Source: Paramacrobiotus richtersi (taxonomy: Eukaryota; Tardigrada; Eutardigrada; Parachela; Macrobiotidae). From it: DNA of 28,286 nucleotides. Position numbers and translations under genes: made by a program. This document shows, one piece after another, positions 1 through 14,000 of the stretch (within the stretch, counting starts at the first letter, position 1; every line of letters starts with the position of its first letter). The stretch is from the NCBI GenBank assembly GCA_034698045.1, contig JAQGAU010000427.1, positions 1 through 28,286 on the forward strand. Reading direction: 5' to 3'. The notes below the pieces were generated by a model. It worked only from the letters and a program-made list of their open reading frames with translations. It was not told where the DNA came from and did no database searches.

Positions 1-264
1 GTCTAGGGGCAAATTTACTTCCGCTCCAGGATCTCTAGTCAACCGCCCGGGTGCGGTACGAACGCATGAGGTCTATTCCCGGACTGGAATGTTTAGTCAC
101 CCTTGTGACGGCCTTGTCGTTGTATCGATGTATCAGTATCGAAAACAGTGCAGTTTTATGAATGTTTTTATGGTAAAAGTTTATCCGTCACTATTTCCGG
201 TTTTTTAAATCTGGTTTCAGTAAAAATGAGTTATTTTATGCATTTTTCGATAATTTCTCTCTAG
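1..264 (+). other. Upstream sequence or 5' intron of the RalBP1-like gene
   Basis: A pyrimidine-rich acceptor (ending TAG at 262-264) precedes the first recognised exon. An ATG at 66 opens a short frame starting MRSIPGLE, faintly like the FPGLY motif near the N-terminus of vertebrate RalBP1. No donor of the required phase with good consensus follows it, so it is not annotated as an exon. Confidence 0.3.
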
Positions 265-3200
265 CGTTGGATTTACATCGTACCAGTTCCCAATCGCTTC
301 CCCCTCCGCCCCCGCCTCAGGGAGTAAAGGAACCAAGACCAAACCTGCATTCCGCTTGAAGAAAAAGAAATCCTTCAAGAACAAGGACATTCTGACACAA
401 GATGAACCCTTCACGGACAGTGCGTTACTGCAGAGCATGCAGAGCAAAAAGACCAGCAAATTGAAGTATAAGAGCAGTTTCTCCAGCAACACCAACCCCT
501 TTGACGACCGGCCCTTCGCCGTGGCGCCCTTGGTTCCGGCCAGTGCCAAGAAGGCTGTGGCACCGTTGGCGCAGACACAGACAGCTGGTAAGGATTGTTT
601 GTGTATTTGGTAGTGTTTCGGTAGTTTTCATGGTTAGTCGACCGTTCGGAATTGTCTGAGATTTTGTTTTGCAGTTTCTTTATTTTGTTCTTATTGATTC
701 TGGTTTTTGAATCTTTTTAGAAATAGGACATTCCTGTGCGAAAGTTTTGTAGTTTTTTACTGTTCTGATATAATTTTGTGTTTTGCGTAGTAATGTTTAT
801 GTGTTTTCATTTAATGTTCGGTTAATATTCTGTTTTTATAATGTTGTGTTGTTCTGTTTTTTCGTTCGGTTTTAATAATTCGTTTTATGTTGAAAATTTT
901 GTGCTGAGTTTTTACTTTTGGAATTCTGGCATTTTCCTATTTTCCTGATAAACTTCCTCTTTATGAGCAAGATCCGAGCACTTCAAATATATATGAATTG
1001 AATATTATTAATTAAATATTTATGGAGATGTTATGGAAATTTGCCTTTTTTCACATTTTTCTTGGATTTGTAAGTGAAACACTTGGATTGATTTTCAGAT
1101 GATTTAGACACCCAGATCTTCGGTATACCATTAAGCAAAGCCGTCCAGATTGATCGTTGCCCGGATGGATTACAAATTCCAGCGTTTTTCCGCGTCTGCG
1201 TCAACTACATTGAGGATAACGGTAGTTTAACAGTATTATCACCCGCAAACGATGTCTCATGTGTTGAACGACGCAGGTTTGGATACGATGGGTATCTATC
1301 GCACTTCCGGCTCGCAGACCCGCATCCAGGAGTTGAAGCAGCATTTTAATCGTGGGGATCGTGTGCGCTTGAATGATTACGACGTGGCCACCGTGGCCGA
1401 TGTGATGAAGATCTACATTCGGGAGTTGCCGCAGAAACTCCTTCCGGAGGAGTTTCTACCCGATTTGGAAGATGCACTAGGTGAGTTTGTGTTTTTTCTT
1501 GTTTTTATGGGGTTTATTATCAAATTAGATTGATTTACCGGTAAACTAAATAATGGCGTAATTTAGTAAGATCATTGGCGGCATAATAAAAGAATATTAT
1601 AAAAACAATAGAATAGTATTATTAAATATTGGAATAATACTATAAAATAATAGAAAAATATTATAAAATAATAGAATAATATTATAAAATAATAGAATAA
1701 TATTATAAAATAATAGAATAATATTATAAAAGAATGTGATATGAGAATAATTGACGGATGATCGCCCGTATACGCTAATTGGCTTCCCGCGTAAAAGGCT
1801 TGTGGAAGTGGAAATTTTGTAGTGTAGTGGCATGTACATGCACGAAAACAACCACTATGCATGTTCGAAATCAGTGCAACTCGTTTTGTTTGCTGAATAG
1901 TTCGTTTCATATTTTTCTCGCACTTTTTATACCTTTTCGTCAGTTCCATCACTTGTATGATTAAACTCTCTGTAGAAAATATGCCTTCATAACTGGAAGG
2001 CGAAGTTCATAACTGTAGAATGCGTCACTTGTTGTCTTACTATCGATGAATTTCTCCAGATGTTCACCATTAATATTGTTGATTTAAGGTGAATTAATTA
2101 AATAAGTTATTCTGGATTATGGTGTAATAGTTGCATTGCTTTGCGTTCTACAGAAATTCCCGAAATAACTAAACGAATGGAAACCACCCACAGGATTCTG
2201 CTGCGTCTGGAGCCCTGTCGTCGCACTTTGTTGGGCTGGATTTTCGTCCACATGTCGCACATTATGGAGCACCAGGATGTCAATAAAATGAGCTTGAAAA
2301 ATCTGGCGTTAGTACTGGAACCGACACTGCGCATCCAGAGCAACAAGGTGCTGAATTTCTTTCTCAACTATCCCACCGAAATCTTCCATGATATCAGCAT
2401 TTCCAAGTGAGTTTGGATTAGAAAACGTTGGTTTTTTAATTCGGAAAAAATTTAAAAAAAAGCTTAGATATTTAAATATTAGACCCACGTATAAGATTTG
2501 ATGAGCGCATAAAAGAGAATCAGAATAAAACATTTATCAAGAATAAAAATGAAAAAAGAACGAATAAATCGCTGTAGAATTTGGATGGAATCTCCACGTG
2601 GCGAGTATTTCGAGTGAAATATTTTCGTAACAATAAATGTGGAAATATTCTGAAAAAAATCCCGAACGAAGTAAAATGATGAAACGAAAAATTTTATAAA
2701 TTTTATAAAAAAAGGTGAGATTTTAGAATAATAAAAAAAAATGACGACGTTGCAGATTGAGTGCACCGGTCGCCGTCGCCACCGCTAAGCCATCCGGCAA
2801 AGCGAACAACACCGAGGAGACGCTGGCACAGCTGCGGGACGAGCTGGTGAAGAAGGAGACGAGTCTCAACCAGATGCATCTGGAGATCAAGCAGGGCAAG
2901 GCCAGTAAGCGCAAGGAGGAGCAGTTGTGGGAGATTCAACGCCAAGTGACGCAACTGAAGCGGACGGTGAGAAAACGGCCTTGTCCGTTGTGGTGTTGGA
3001 ATTATTATTATCGGAATTGTTGGTGTTTTTGTGCTGAAATTGACGCTGTTTTAATTTGTTGCTGTGATTCAAATATTACCATAACATTCGAATATTACCT
3101 AATTTATTTATTAATTATTTAAAATTAAATTTTATATATTCAAATATTACCTTACCATAACATTCAAATATTACCTGATTTATTTATTAATTATTTAAAT

Positions 3201-5153
3201 ATTCAAATATGACCTTACCGTAACATTCAAATATTACCTAATTTATTTACTAATTATTTAAATATTCAAATATTACCTTGCCATAACATTTTTGCTAACT
3301 GTATCTCAACCTTAGGAAGCTGACTGATAGTATATACACGGTAATAGGATAATTTGATAAGGATAATTTGAAACATTTACCATAAAATGTGGGTTTGTTG
3401 TGGTAGAAGCATTAGCAGACACATGTCTGTGGCTGACTACAGCGAGCAGACATATCGCGCTTTAAGCACCCGATTGACGATGTCGACAAATTTTTTTATA
3501 TATGTTAAGTAAGTACACAATTACCATGTTAGTCGTGTTTTTTTTGGTCGTCACAAGAGTGACAAAAAAGTTTATATCGCTGCTTTATGTAACTTGTATA
3601 CAGAGTAACAGATGCACCAATGGCTTTCCTTCCACACGGTGCCATTACTCTACGAAATTTGATATTCGTACAATATTTCTTGTCATGCGGGAGTTATGTT
3701 ACGTCGTCATTACGAGTGGAAAAATTGCCAAAACAGAAAGCGAATGTAAAGTGTAATGCACAAAGCCAGGAAACAGATATTTTAATACTGATGTAGTCAA
3801 ATCTTTATTTGGCACTCTATTCCGATTAAATTTGAAATTCGCAAATGGAATTCAAAAAATCTGAATTGGATTAGGATCAGGTTAAAAAAAGCACTGACGG
3901 AGCGATTTAGAACGAAATAATGCAGAATTCGCTGAGTTTATTCATGTGTAGATCCGTACATTTGAGAAGATGACCACCGTCCCATTGCAACCGGACGTGG
4001 TCCCCACCAGCGGCATCCTCATCCCCACTAAAGTAGCCGACGGGACCAAATCCCCCATTTCCGGGAAGGCGGAGCCGGAACGCGTGAAACGCGAAGATGT
4101 ACCGGTACATAGCAGTGGCGGGGACGGACAGAACGTCGTGGATGAAGCGGAGAAGAAGGCCAATGTGGAGAAGCTGCTGTATCTGATCAGTCTGCAGGAG
4201 GTGCTGTTGGGACATAATGCCGGGCTCCGGGAGCAGATTGTCCGGGAGAGTAACACGGTGATTGGACTGTATGAGCAGCTGCATGTGATACAGGATGCGG
4301 TGATGCTCCAGGTGAGAAATGTTATTAAAAGTTCATGTGTACATATGTTAAGGTTACGGATTCGGTTTTCCTTACTACATTGTACAAGTTGTCTAGATTT
4401 TGTTTCATTTATTGCTGTTTATGTATCGATCGATATAACAAAAGTAACGTTCATGCTAGCTAGGAAATCAAACGTCCGGCCTTATGTGAAACTAGTGACC
4501 TTTGTACTTTTTTTAGAAAATTAATAGTGACCTTTTGCATTTTGGTCCATTGATCAAGGTTCTTTGACCTTGAGCCTGGTGCTAATTACAGTGATCAAAT
4601 TATGGTAAATTTTTTAATTTAGTGGGCAATTAAATAACCTTTTCTCTCAACTACGGAAATTGTTGATTATATTGATGAAATAATTAATAAATTAATTACT
4701 TTGTCAGAATATACCTGTAAATTTGATGTCCGCACTACAAACAGGATAAAAATTACGGTAATCAGTTCGTCCCTTTTAAAATAATATGATTAATGGAGAA
4801 AAATGAGGATGTCTTTGGTACAGTAGCCAAAATGATGTTTTTAGTGCAAATCCCCTCGAATTGAAATCTTCCTTTGCTAGGCATCGCGGGATGAATCAAC
4901 AGGTGCCGATCCGGCATCTGTGGATCAAAAGCAGGAGCTGATCGAATTGCTCGAGAAATATCACGGTTTAAAGGTACACTTTTTGTTTTTTGCTTTCTTA
5001 CTTGTACTGAAATCACAAATCGGTTTTTTGGTGTAGCGGAAGACTGGAGAATTGAAAGATGCAATCTGCTGTGAGACGAATGACTGGATGAACATTGTGG
5101 CGGAAACCAGTGCACTGCGGATGCAGCGTAATATGGCCGCTGTTTCTACATGA
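265..5153 (+). CDS. RALBP1: RalA-binding protein 1 / RLIP-like RhoGAP, 8 exons, 5' end unresolved
   Basis: Exons read as 265-587, 1099-1221, 1277-1480, 2154-2406, 2756-2966, 3952-4311, 4881-4973 and 5037-5153 (stop TGA). All introns are GT-AG and every phase matches, giving about 560 aa against 655 in human RALBP1. The first exon encodes a Lys/Ser-rich segment (FRLKKKKSFKNK) as in the basic N-terminal region of the family. Exons 2-4 carry the RhoGAP domain: IFGIPLSKAV, then GIYRTSGS with the arginine finger, then VATVADVMKIYIRELP and KMSLKNLALVLEPTL. Exons 5-8 match the RalBP1 C-terminal coiled coil (EEQLWEIQRQVTQLKR; LIELLEKYHGLKRKTGELKD; LRMQRN), the Ral-binding part. Known role: effector of active Ral and GAP for Rac/Cdc42 in endocytosis and cytoskeletal control, peripheral to membranes. 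The exon before 265 must end in phase 2 and was not found, so the start is open. Identification is firm; the N-terminus is not. Confidence 0.92.
1590..1736. repeat. AT-rich 21-bp minisatellite in RalBP1 intron 3
   Basis: The unit ATAATAGAATAATATTATAAA is repeated tandemly. The last three copies, about 1668-1730, are near perfect, and degenerate copies precede them. It lies inside the 1481-2153 intron. Each unit is nearly self-complementary (AATATT core), so the array could fold. Confidence 0.85.
3068..3290. repeat. 63-bp minisatellite in RalBP1 intron 5
   Basis: Copies starting at 3139 and 3202 are full length (63 bp each) and a partial copy starts at 3265. A more divergent copy with extra AT sequence occupies about 3068-3138. 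Each unit contains the motif CAAATATTACCT twice and a TTTATTTATTAATTATTTAAA tract, so there is a sub-repeat within the unit. It sits in the longest intron of the gene (2967-3951). Nothing coding was found in the rest of that intron. Confidence 0.85.
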
Positions 5154-6033
5154 AGTTGCTGTAAATTATTTTTTCTTATTTTTATCTGTGCGGTTTTCTT
5201 TATGCAACCGGTATATTGATAGTTGAATGGAGCTGTTTTTTCGTGTGTTTTAATATCTTAAAAATGTCGGTCTATAAGTTAATCTGTGAATTTTATAAAT
5301 CCATCTGATTGGTTGGCAGAATCGTACAGATTAAAGCGGTAAAGTAGCCTGAAAATCCGATTGGCTGGCAGAATCGTATGATCTAAAGGCCCGCCTTTGA
5401 ATCGTACGTGCCGGTATGTGGTCGCCGGTCGGTAGCTGAATCAGGAGTGCGTGACGGTATTTGAAGCATGTATGGAAATCTCCCAGTGCCGATAGATTAT
5501 GATCAAGTTCGTCGTAATGGAAGCTGATAAACACAGTGAATATGCGCGCATACCAGCTTGTACGTTACTCAAGAGGTGTGCCCATTGTACACTTAACCGC
5601 TAACTTCCTGCTGGGTCACTGTGAAATTGAAGACATTTTACGGCCTGTTTACAAGTTGGCTTAGCTGAGGATTGTTCATCACCGCTTTCTCTGCCCTGAT
5701 TCCGCCATTTGTCGAGACATTTCCTGAATAATTTGGAAGTTTTAGCAGTCCTTTTTGTAATCTTCGAGAGGTTTGTGAGTGATATTAACAATTTATTTTT
5801 CTTAAATAAGTAATCTCTTTTGGAATCCTTTTTGTGGTAATTTCTCGTATAATTCGGACCTAAATCTAATTCATTTCAATCTAACCTGCATAAATAATTC
5901 GTGGGATGGTGAATTTGGCGGATTTCTTACTGTGTCCAAGTTACAGAAAGTCATTCTGTGCTTAAAATTGTGTTCACTGTTTGGAATTATTGCAGATCAT
6001 TCCGGTCAGCGGCCCGCATTACCTTGATCAACA
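5154..6033. other. Spacer between RalBP1-like and PMP3-like genes (3' UTR plus promoter)
   Basis: No coding potential was recognised. The sequence holds the 3' UTR of the upstream gene, a duplicated ATTGG-containing motif (separate entry) and presumably the promoter and 5' UTR of the PMP3-like gene. No good AATAAA signal was seen close behind the stop at 5153. Confidence 0.6.
5303..5388 (+). promoter_or_regulatory. Duplicated inverted-CCAAT motif
   Basis: Two 34-bp copies, 5303-5336 and 5355-5388, have a period of 52 bp. They share GATTGG-TGGCAGAATCGTA and end in TCTAAAG or ATTAAAG. Each contains ATTGG, the reverse complement of the CCAAT box bound by NF-Y. They lie about 650 bp upstream of the PMP3-like start. 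A promoter role is inference; the duplication is seen directly. Confidence 0.4.
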
Positions 6034-6631
6034 ATGACCTTGAAAGAGATCGTCGTCGTCATTCTGTCGTTTTTCCTGCCTCCCTTGGCCGGTCAGTGAT
6101 TTCAGTGAACTTTATAATTCATACAATTATGAAAATTTTTAATGCATGTTTATTGAACATTTCCTGTACAAAAAATGGTTTTTTTTCTTCTGAATTTCTG
6201 CATGTTTGTAATGCGCCACAAGTAACGAACGGACTTCTAATAGAACAGATATTTTTGCAAGAGCTCTTCATTTGGTAAACATTTTTACATATTCTGGATT
6301 TTGTTGTATAGTGGCCATCCAGCAGGACGGTATTACCAAGGATTTCTGGATTAACCTACTGCTGACCGTCTTGGCCTTTATTCCCGGTAAGTGTGGTGAA
6401 TAATCAGTAGCAGTCATAGCGATGACACTGCGCTGCAGGGAAGTCGAGCTCGTACGCCTCGTTAAAATTTGCTCTTTTAACAGTAACTGACCCTTTGCGC
6501 ACAGTTTTGCTTGACCAGTTTGTTGTTTGTTTACTTTCGAGTATTTATTTGTGTAAAGCTGGAAACTGACTGTTCCATGTTGTACAGGTGTTATCCATGC
6601 GTTGTGGGTTATCTGTAAGACCGCCCCTTGA
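6034..6631 (+). CDS. PMP3/RCI2 (UPF0057) family membrane proteolipid, 58 aa, 3 exons
   Basis: Exons 6034-6091, 6312-6386 and 6588-6631 splice in phase 1 at both joins with GT-AG borders, giving 58 aa and stop TGA. The protein reads MTLKEIVVVILSFFLPPLA, then VAIQQDG, then DFWINLLLTVLAFIPG, then VIHALWVICKT. This is the family layout: two hydrophobic helices, the invariant FLPPLAV motif in helix 1, a short polar loop, and the LT-L-IPG-IHALW motif in helix 2. Members are about 52-60 aa proteolipids of plasma membrane. In yeast (Pmp3) and plants (RCI2) they affect membrane potential and respond to cold, salt and dehydration; the family is patchily present in animals. No exon exceeds 25 codons, so single-frame ORF searches miss it. 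ATG 6034 is chosen because the resulting N-terminus has family length. Confidence 0.93.
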
Positions 6632-6882
6632 TTGGATTACGGGAGCTACTGGGAGAGGATGGAGCGCACACAATCCGCGCCGTTCAACGTGGTCCGCACA
6701 GGCGCAGATTGAATGTTTCGTATTTTTGTAGCCTGGTATTCTTTTCATGTTTTTTACTATGTTTTACGCGTTGATGGCACACTGGCACAGTTTCCAGTTC
6801 CGTTTTGTAACCAAAATTGTCGTCGTTCCTGATCTGGGTTAGAATGAGCTGAAAACATCCAGAATGCTCTGAATTCCGTTTG

Positions 6883-6888
6883 AATAAA
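6883..6888 (+). terminator. Poly(A) signal AATAAA of the PMP3-like gene
   Basis: Canonical AATAAA about 250 bp after the stop codon at 6631, on the right strand for 3' end formation. Confidence 0.5.
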
Positions 6889-8398
6889 AAACCGGCTGGA
6901 TTTGGTATGAAACGATCCAAAAGCGACAATAAACATGTTTAATATGAGAATTTTAGTGACAATTCATAGCAAAAAGATAAATAACCCGGTAATAATCGTT
7001 CTGGCACACACCCTGCGGTGGCGACTTGTATCGTGTTGTTTTGGTCCGTATCGCTTTTCACGGCCGGAAACTGAACAAATATTTCGACGCTGCGATACAG
7101 ATTCAAACTCCGCAAACCACATCACGGTAAGAAACAAAATGTAAAAATTAATCATATATTTTCCCACGAAAAACCAGATAAACAGTACCTATCATCAAAC
7201 TGTCCTTGCACTTCAATGGACGATGCGGGTTTCGTAATCATTCACATTGTCAAGGTGTGACCCAAGCGGCCTGCCACAGACATGTCAAATTTGCGCATGG
7301 AATATGTCCGGAGGAGGCTACTGCATGTGCGCTGCAGACTTGCCGTTCCAATTCGAAAAAGCGATTTCACTTTTGAGTGATAAAACCCGCATTTTAATCC
7401 GGTTTTCAACAGCTTTTCCCGTGGAATGCGTGGTTGACGATCTGCCAGGTCCTTTACGCCCTTGATTTAGTGTGAATTTGTAATCGTTCTGTGGGATTAT
7501 TATTACACAACAGCGAACAGGAGTGATCTGTTTGGGTAAGTAAGTGCACTGACGTACATCTGGAGCAGATTTTACTGCGTAAACAGTTTTTAATGGTTTT
7601 CCAATGACGTGGAAGTTTACTAGGTCCTCGTTTCCTGTTTGAAATTTTGCGTTTTTGGTGGAATTTGTCCGAAATCTTCTTTACAGTCATTAAATCTGAT
7701 TCATTCTGTATTTTGAAAATTATCACGAGATCGAGTTGACAGTGTTTGAAGAAATCTGAAGTCCGTATGTCGTCGTTTTCTTAACAAAATATAGCGTAAT
7801 TCTGAAATCTGTCCCCAGTAAAAGGTAGGAAAAGTGAAAGAGCCATGAACTTTTGCGGATAGTGGAATTCCCCGCACACCATACGGTGGCATACGCGAAC
7901 AGCAGACGTTCGTTATCACGTGTAATTGTATTGTTAATTATATAATTTACAAATTATGACGTCAGAAGAGTAGTATTGATGATTATTACAGCACTTATTA
8001 ACAAGTAATAATGCTAATATTACAATTACTAATTACTTTGTTAAACTAGTGTAATTTTGTTAAGAAAAAAACCAGACATGAGTATGTTGCTGTGTGCACA
8101 GTGCAGCTTATTGAAAATCGTTAAAAAGCATGGTTTTATGATTTTTATCGAAGCGAATAAATAGTTAGAAGTACTCGAAGATTTAAATTAATCCGTTTAA
8201 TTCAACAATAAAAGTATTATAAAATTTAAAAATCAGGATTTTTTATAAAAAAATAAAAATTCGCAAGTTGACCGGAAAAAAGTGTAATTTATTAAATATT
8301 AATCATTTAAATGTAAGTACTTATTTGTCATAGAAGTACCTAGAATTTCTGTCTACATACCATAAGGTTTCGAAAATAATTGTCTTCTGCTGACTAAA
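6889..8398. other. Intergenic spacer upstream of PI4K2
   Basis: No recognisable gene on either strand. Open frames here are short and match no family I know. The last 500 bp (about 7900-8350) are very AT-rich. The PI4K2 promoter presumably lies at the right end. Confidence 0.5.
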
Positions 8399-8583
8399 AT
8401 GGATCCGGTTGATTATAAATTGGGTAGAGTTAGTTTCGTGTCAGACTGCATGGTCGAACGAATTGAAATGTATCAGCTGTATAGAAGTATACCATTAAAC
8501 AGACCGAAACGCAGCGAACATGATTACATGAGCCATGAGTCCCAAAAACCCAAATGTATAGAATCTAACGACACGATCCCTGA

Positions 8584-10056
<1,473 letters not shown>

Positions 10057-10363
10057 AGGGTACGTTTCCCTTGATGTATCTGCTTTCACGGGCGGATGCT
10101 CTATACATTGGAATACCATTAATTTAGTGGTATTTTTTTATGCTTCCGTGAGCGACTGCAGTGTACGTTGAGTTGGATGGGGGTACGCGTGATGCTGTTA
10201 TCATGGTTGATTTTTTTACAGTGATTGTGTGGCTTTTAATGGAGGGTTTAGTTGAAAGGGGGTTAATTGAGCGGTATATTTGTGTCATTCGTTTTAGCTG
10301 CGTATTTTATCGTGGTGTATTTATTAATTTCGAACGGAAAATTATGTCTTGTAACAATGTGAG

Positions 10364-10369
10364 AATAAA
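10364..10369 (+). terminator. Poly(A) signal AATAAA of PI4K2
   Basis: AATAAA about 310 bp after the stop codon of the kinase gene, on the plus strand. Confidence 0.5.
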
Positions 10370-11069
10370 TGTGATTTTGTACGCAGGAAATCGCGTCTGG
10401 CTGGTTTTTGTGTGGGTGCTCGCTTGCTTAAAAAGAAGAAGATTAAAATAATCAGAATGCAATATCCCTTGACAAATCCGGTAGTAAGGTATCGGAAGTT
10501 GAACCTTTGCACCGAAAATTTGGTGGGTAATACATTTGTCTTGACATTTCTGATTTCTTGATAAAATTTACAGAAAAATTCCGCGTTAGACAGATTTTCG
10601 ACGAAATACTATCACACCTGCAAATTTCCGCAATGCTGCTGCCTGCTGCTGGCTGCTATCTCTCCGCCCGCAATAGCCTGGCAGTTCTGGGTGGAAAACT
10701 TTCTTCGCTTGCGGTCGTTCTGTCGACATGGCCGTTCCTGTACGGAAGGCGGCTGCGTTCGAGTCACAACAGTTTGATCTCGATTCTCGTCAGGTCATTG
10801 TTGTCAGAGTTGGTATATCAGTCAGGTGTATTACTCTGGTACAGCGCGGCTTCATGAGAGTTTACTGCAGAGCTGCTTCACAAATCCCGGAAAATCTTTC
10901 GCGAAGATTGTTTATTGCTGATGCTTAATGTTTTGTTTTATCGTATCATGCTGATCATTTGCTGACAGTAAAGGACTAAGATTTGCTGATAAAAGTTCTG
11001 ATCGACGGTATCCAGCACCAGTTAGCAGCGTCCGAGTCCGTTTGACTGTCGATATCTACGGTAAAGAAA
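10370..11069. other. Spacer and promoter region before the PI31-like gene
   Basis: No supported gene. A 99-codon plus-strand frame at 10558-10857 has no family resemblance and begins at a non-ATG codon. The 5' UTR of the PI31-like gene lies just before 11070 (context AAGAAAATGG). Confidence 0.5.
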
Positions 11070-14000
11070 ATGGCGCTTCCTCCACGATTCCAGGGTCTGG
11101 ATGCCTTCTGGCAGTTAACCAAACCGCAATTCCGAGATCGCAACGAAGCAGCGTTAGCCTTGACCCATTGGCTGCTGGTGGGGAGCGGGTACCGTTGCGT
11201 GGGCCATGAAACCGAGGTACGTGAAAAAGCTCCGTTGATTCGTCGAAACACCTTACAGATTCCTTTTTTCGTTGCGCATAGTATTCGGTGACGTGAAATG
11301 TGAATTTGATTGTGTCCGTGTTTTCAGCTGTCCCGGGACCCGACAAAAACGCCATCGGAACTCCTTCCAGCAGATTGGTATGAGCGATCTGCGGGGTTTT
11401 ATTCGCTGTTATACACGGCAATTTCCCAGTGCGCAGCCGATTTGATTTTGTTGAAATTCACCCCAGAGACTGGTATCACGGACGGTGTTATTCTTGGACA
11501 GATTTTGGTAAGTTTATTTTGTTATTTGATCCATAATTTCGGTGGTCGCCAGTGAAGAAACGCGTTAATTTCCAAGGGATTAATAATAATGATATTATTA
11601 ATGCTGAAATAGTTGATTATTATTTTTTATTTATTTTATTATTATTATTAATTCGCTATTATTGTTAGTTTAATAACTAATCAGGAATTAATTGAAGAAA
11701 GGGATTACAGCAGAATCTGCTTTCTGTCGAAAAATACCGAATTAAATGCTTTCAATATAGCGAATAATAATTAAACATTATAATATCGAATTAAATATAC
11801 CGAATTGACACTCATAAATTCTGGCAGTTTCCTTGTTGAAAATCACGGAAACGGGCAAAACTTACACAGGAAAATCTATGGCGAAAGTTGGGAAAGTAAT
11901 GCAAGTTTTTAATGCTAATGTATGGCGAAAAATAAACATCACCAAATGTTTTACAAAACCTGTACTGATCGGTTCAGTCGATGTATTTTAAAGAAGAAGT
12001 CTATGCAGGTATCAGGCAGTGATGATGATGTGATTCCCTTTGAAGTGAATTCGTTCCACATTATCCCCGAACAATGGCAGACGCAAGCATCGCCGAGGTA
12101 AGTATTTCTAACCCAGTTTGAAGATAAGGACACAATACTGTTTCATAAGCTTGGCAGTGCATTATTTCGCATTCATTTTTCGCGGGCTTTGTTTCGGTTA
12201 AAATTATACGAAATTTTCTTCGTTCATTTTTTCATATTTTTCGAATTTTATTTTTTGGTGATGTATTAATGGATATTATTATTTTTAAAGTACACGATTT
12301 ATTTTCCTATTTATCCTAGTTTTACGAATATTTTAAAGTATAGATATTTATAATATTATTTTATTTCCGACAGCAATAATGAAGCGTTTGCTGACGTAGG
12401 AAAAGTATTACGTTTGCGTATTGTTCCATCAAATTAGTTTTACGCATTTTTTTCGTAAATATACAGAGAATAGCACCAACATATGTTGTTAATTGAAAAG
12501 TACATTGATTTCTTTAAATGAACAGAGCCGCAGCACTGCATACAAAATATGTCGAAAATAGCAAATAATTCGCAGAAATATATCGAAATTATGTCAACCT
12601 AATCACAATCGTTTTCTCTCGCTCCAGTTCCTTTCCGCACTTCAAAGCCTTTGTCGACACGGTCGATCGGGATTTGGTGGAGAAGCTGCGGTCCAAGAAA
12701 CGCGGAGAGGGAACGGGAGTGGGGGCGGCCCGCCCGCCGCCGCCTGCGGGGTCCGAGGAGCAGCCGCCGCGCTATACCGGTCCGCCGGTGCCGGCCGCTC
12801 TTGTCCCGGCCGTCCCGAACCCCTTCGGACCGTTGGCGCCGCCGCCGTTGGCAGAATTCCTTCATCCACGGTAAAGCCGAATGATTTTGATTTTTTTGGT
12901 AATTTTATGCCTTTCATGTAAGAGAACATAACTAAAACTAATGTGAAAAACATCTTTCTAATAAAACTTTAATTTAATTCACGGTACTTGTAATTTTTTT
13001 ACCCGGCGAAATCCTTATACTTCCATCTTTATACCGTTCGATATTTTCCGCCTTGTAGTAATTGAAACTATTTTTTATGCTGAAACAATTGTTAACGAAA
13101 TGGAGCACACTGGAAAATTATTAAAATATGACAAAAATAAAGAACATAAGTTTTTGCTAGAGGTTCGAATAATAGCATTTATTGGGCAAAAACCACCAGA
13201 ACACATCACGTGGTGTAAATTTATTCAATGTTTTTTGCGTGTTAATTTGATATTTACTCTAGTGCAGCGAAGTCGTTGTTTTCGTATGATGATTGCCTGC
13301 GTCAAGTGATTTATTCGGTAATTTAATTTCCTGAATGGGAAAATGATTTGTGGATGTCGATCTCTAAAATATGATCTTATGGCAGCTTAATATTGTTATT
13401 TAGTTATTTTGTTATTTTATTTTGTTTCCATTTAAGTGATCATTATTTTTGATCCTATCACAGATCGCCAGAGGCTTCTTCATCCGCCGGCCTGCAGCCA
13501 CGAGGAAAAAAACGACCGGCATCCCCGAAAAAAGCTGATGGAAAAAAGTTTCTGTGGGAGGTGTACCATTTCCGAATGCGTAAGTGCTGCGCTGTAGTAG
13601 CCACTATGATATAACCGGAGAAAACAACGACTGTAGTTCTGCAGCGAATACTCATATTCTCAATTATTCCGCATTTGAAATACGAGGACCTGTACGATAG
13701 ATTGCTAAGTCACAAGTGTATAAGCTACGCGCTTTTGTTTGCAATGCAACGAGCCAACCTGCAGATTTGAATGCGAGCGCAAACCAGGGGAGGGGCGGGG
13801 GGGTTAAAGTGCGGGCAAATGACCGCTTTATTAGCAAGCTATGGCTCAGATCCTCGTACTCCATATTCATAATAATAATCGAGTATTCATATTCCAAATC
13901 GGTATTTTTTAGGACGAGATGAGGTGCCTGTTATCATGTGGGATTCCATCCAAGCTCAGAAGGTCGACCCAGCTGACCGAACTATGAATTGTGGACAAAT

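Noticed and set aside
3970-4524. Separate plus-strand gene starting at ATG 3970 and reading past 4311
   Set aside because: The sequence before the ATG is in frame back to a TAG acceptor at 3949-3951, phase matches the preceding RalBP1 exon, and the product continues the RalBP1 coiled coil. Sequence after the CAG/GTGAGA donor at 4311 is intron.
10558-10857. 99-codon plus-strand frame
   Set aside because: It begins at a non-ATG codon, has no recognisable motif, and lies in the spacer before the PI31-like gene.
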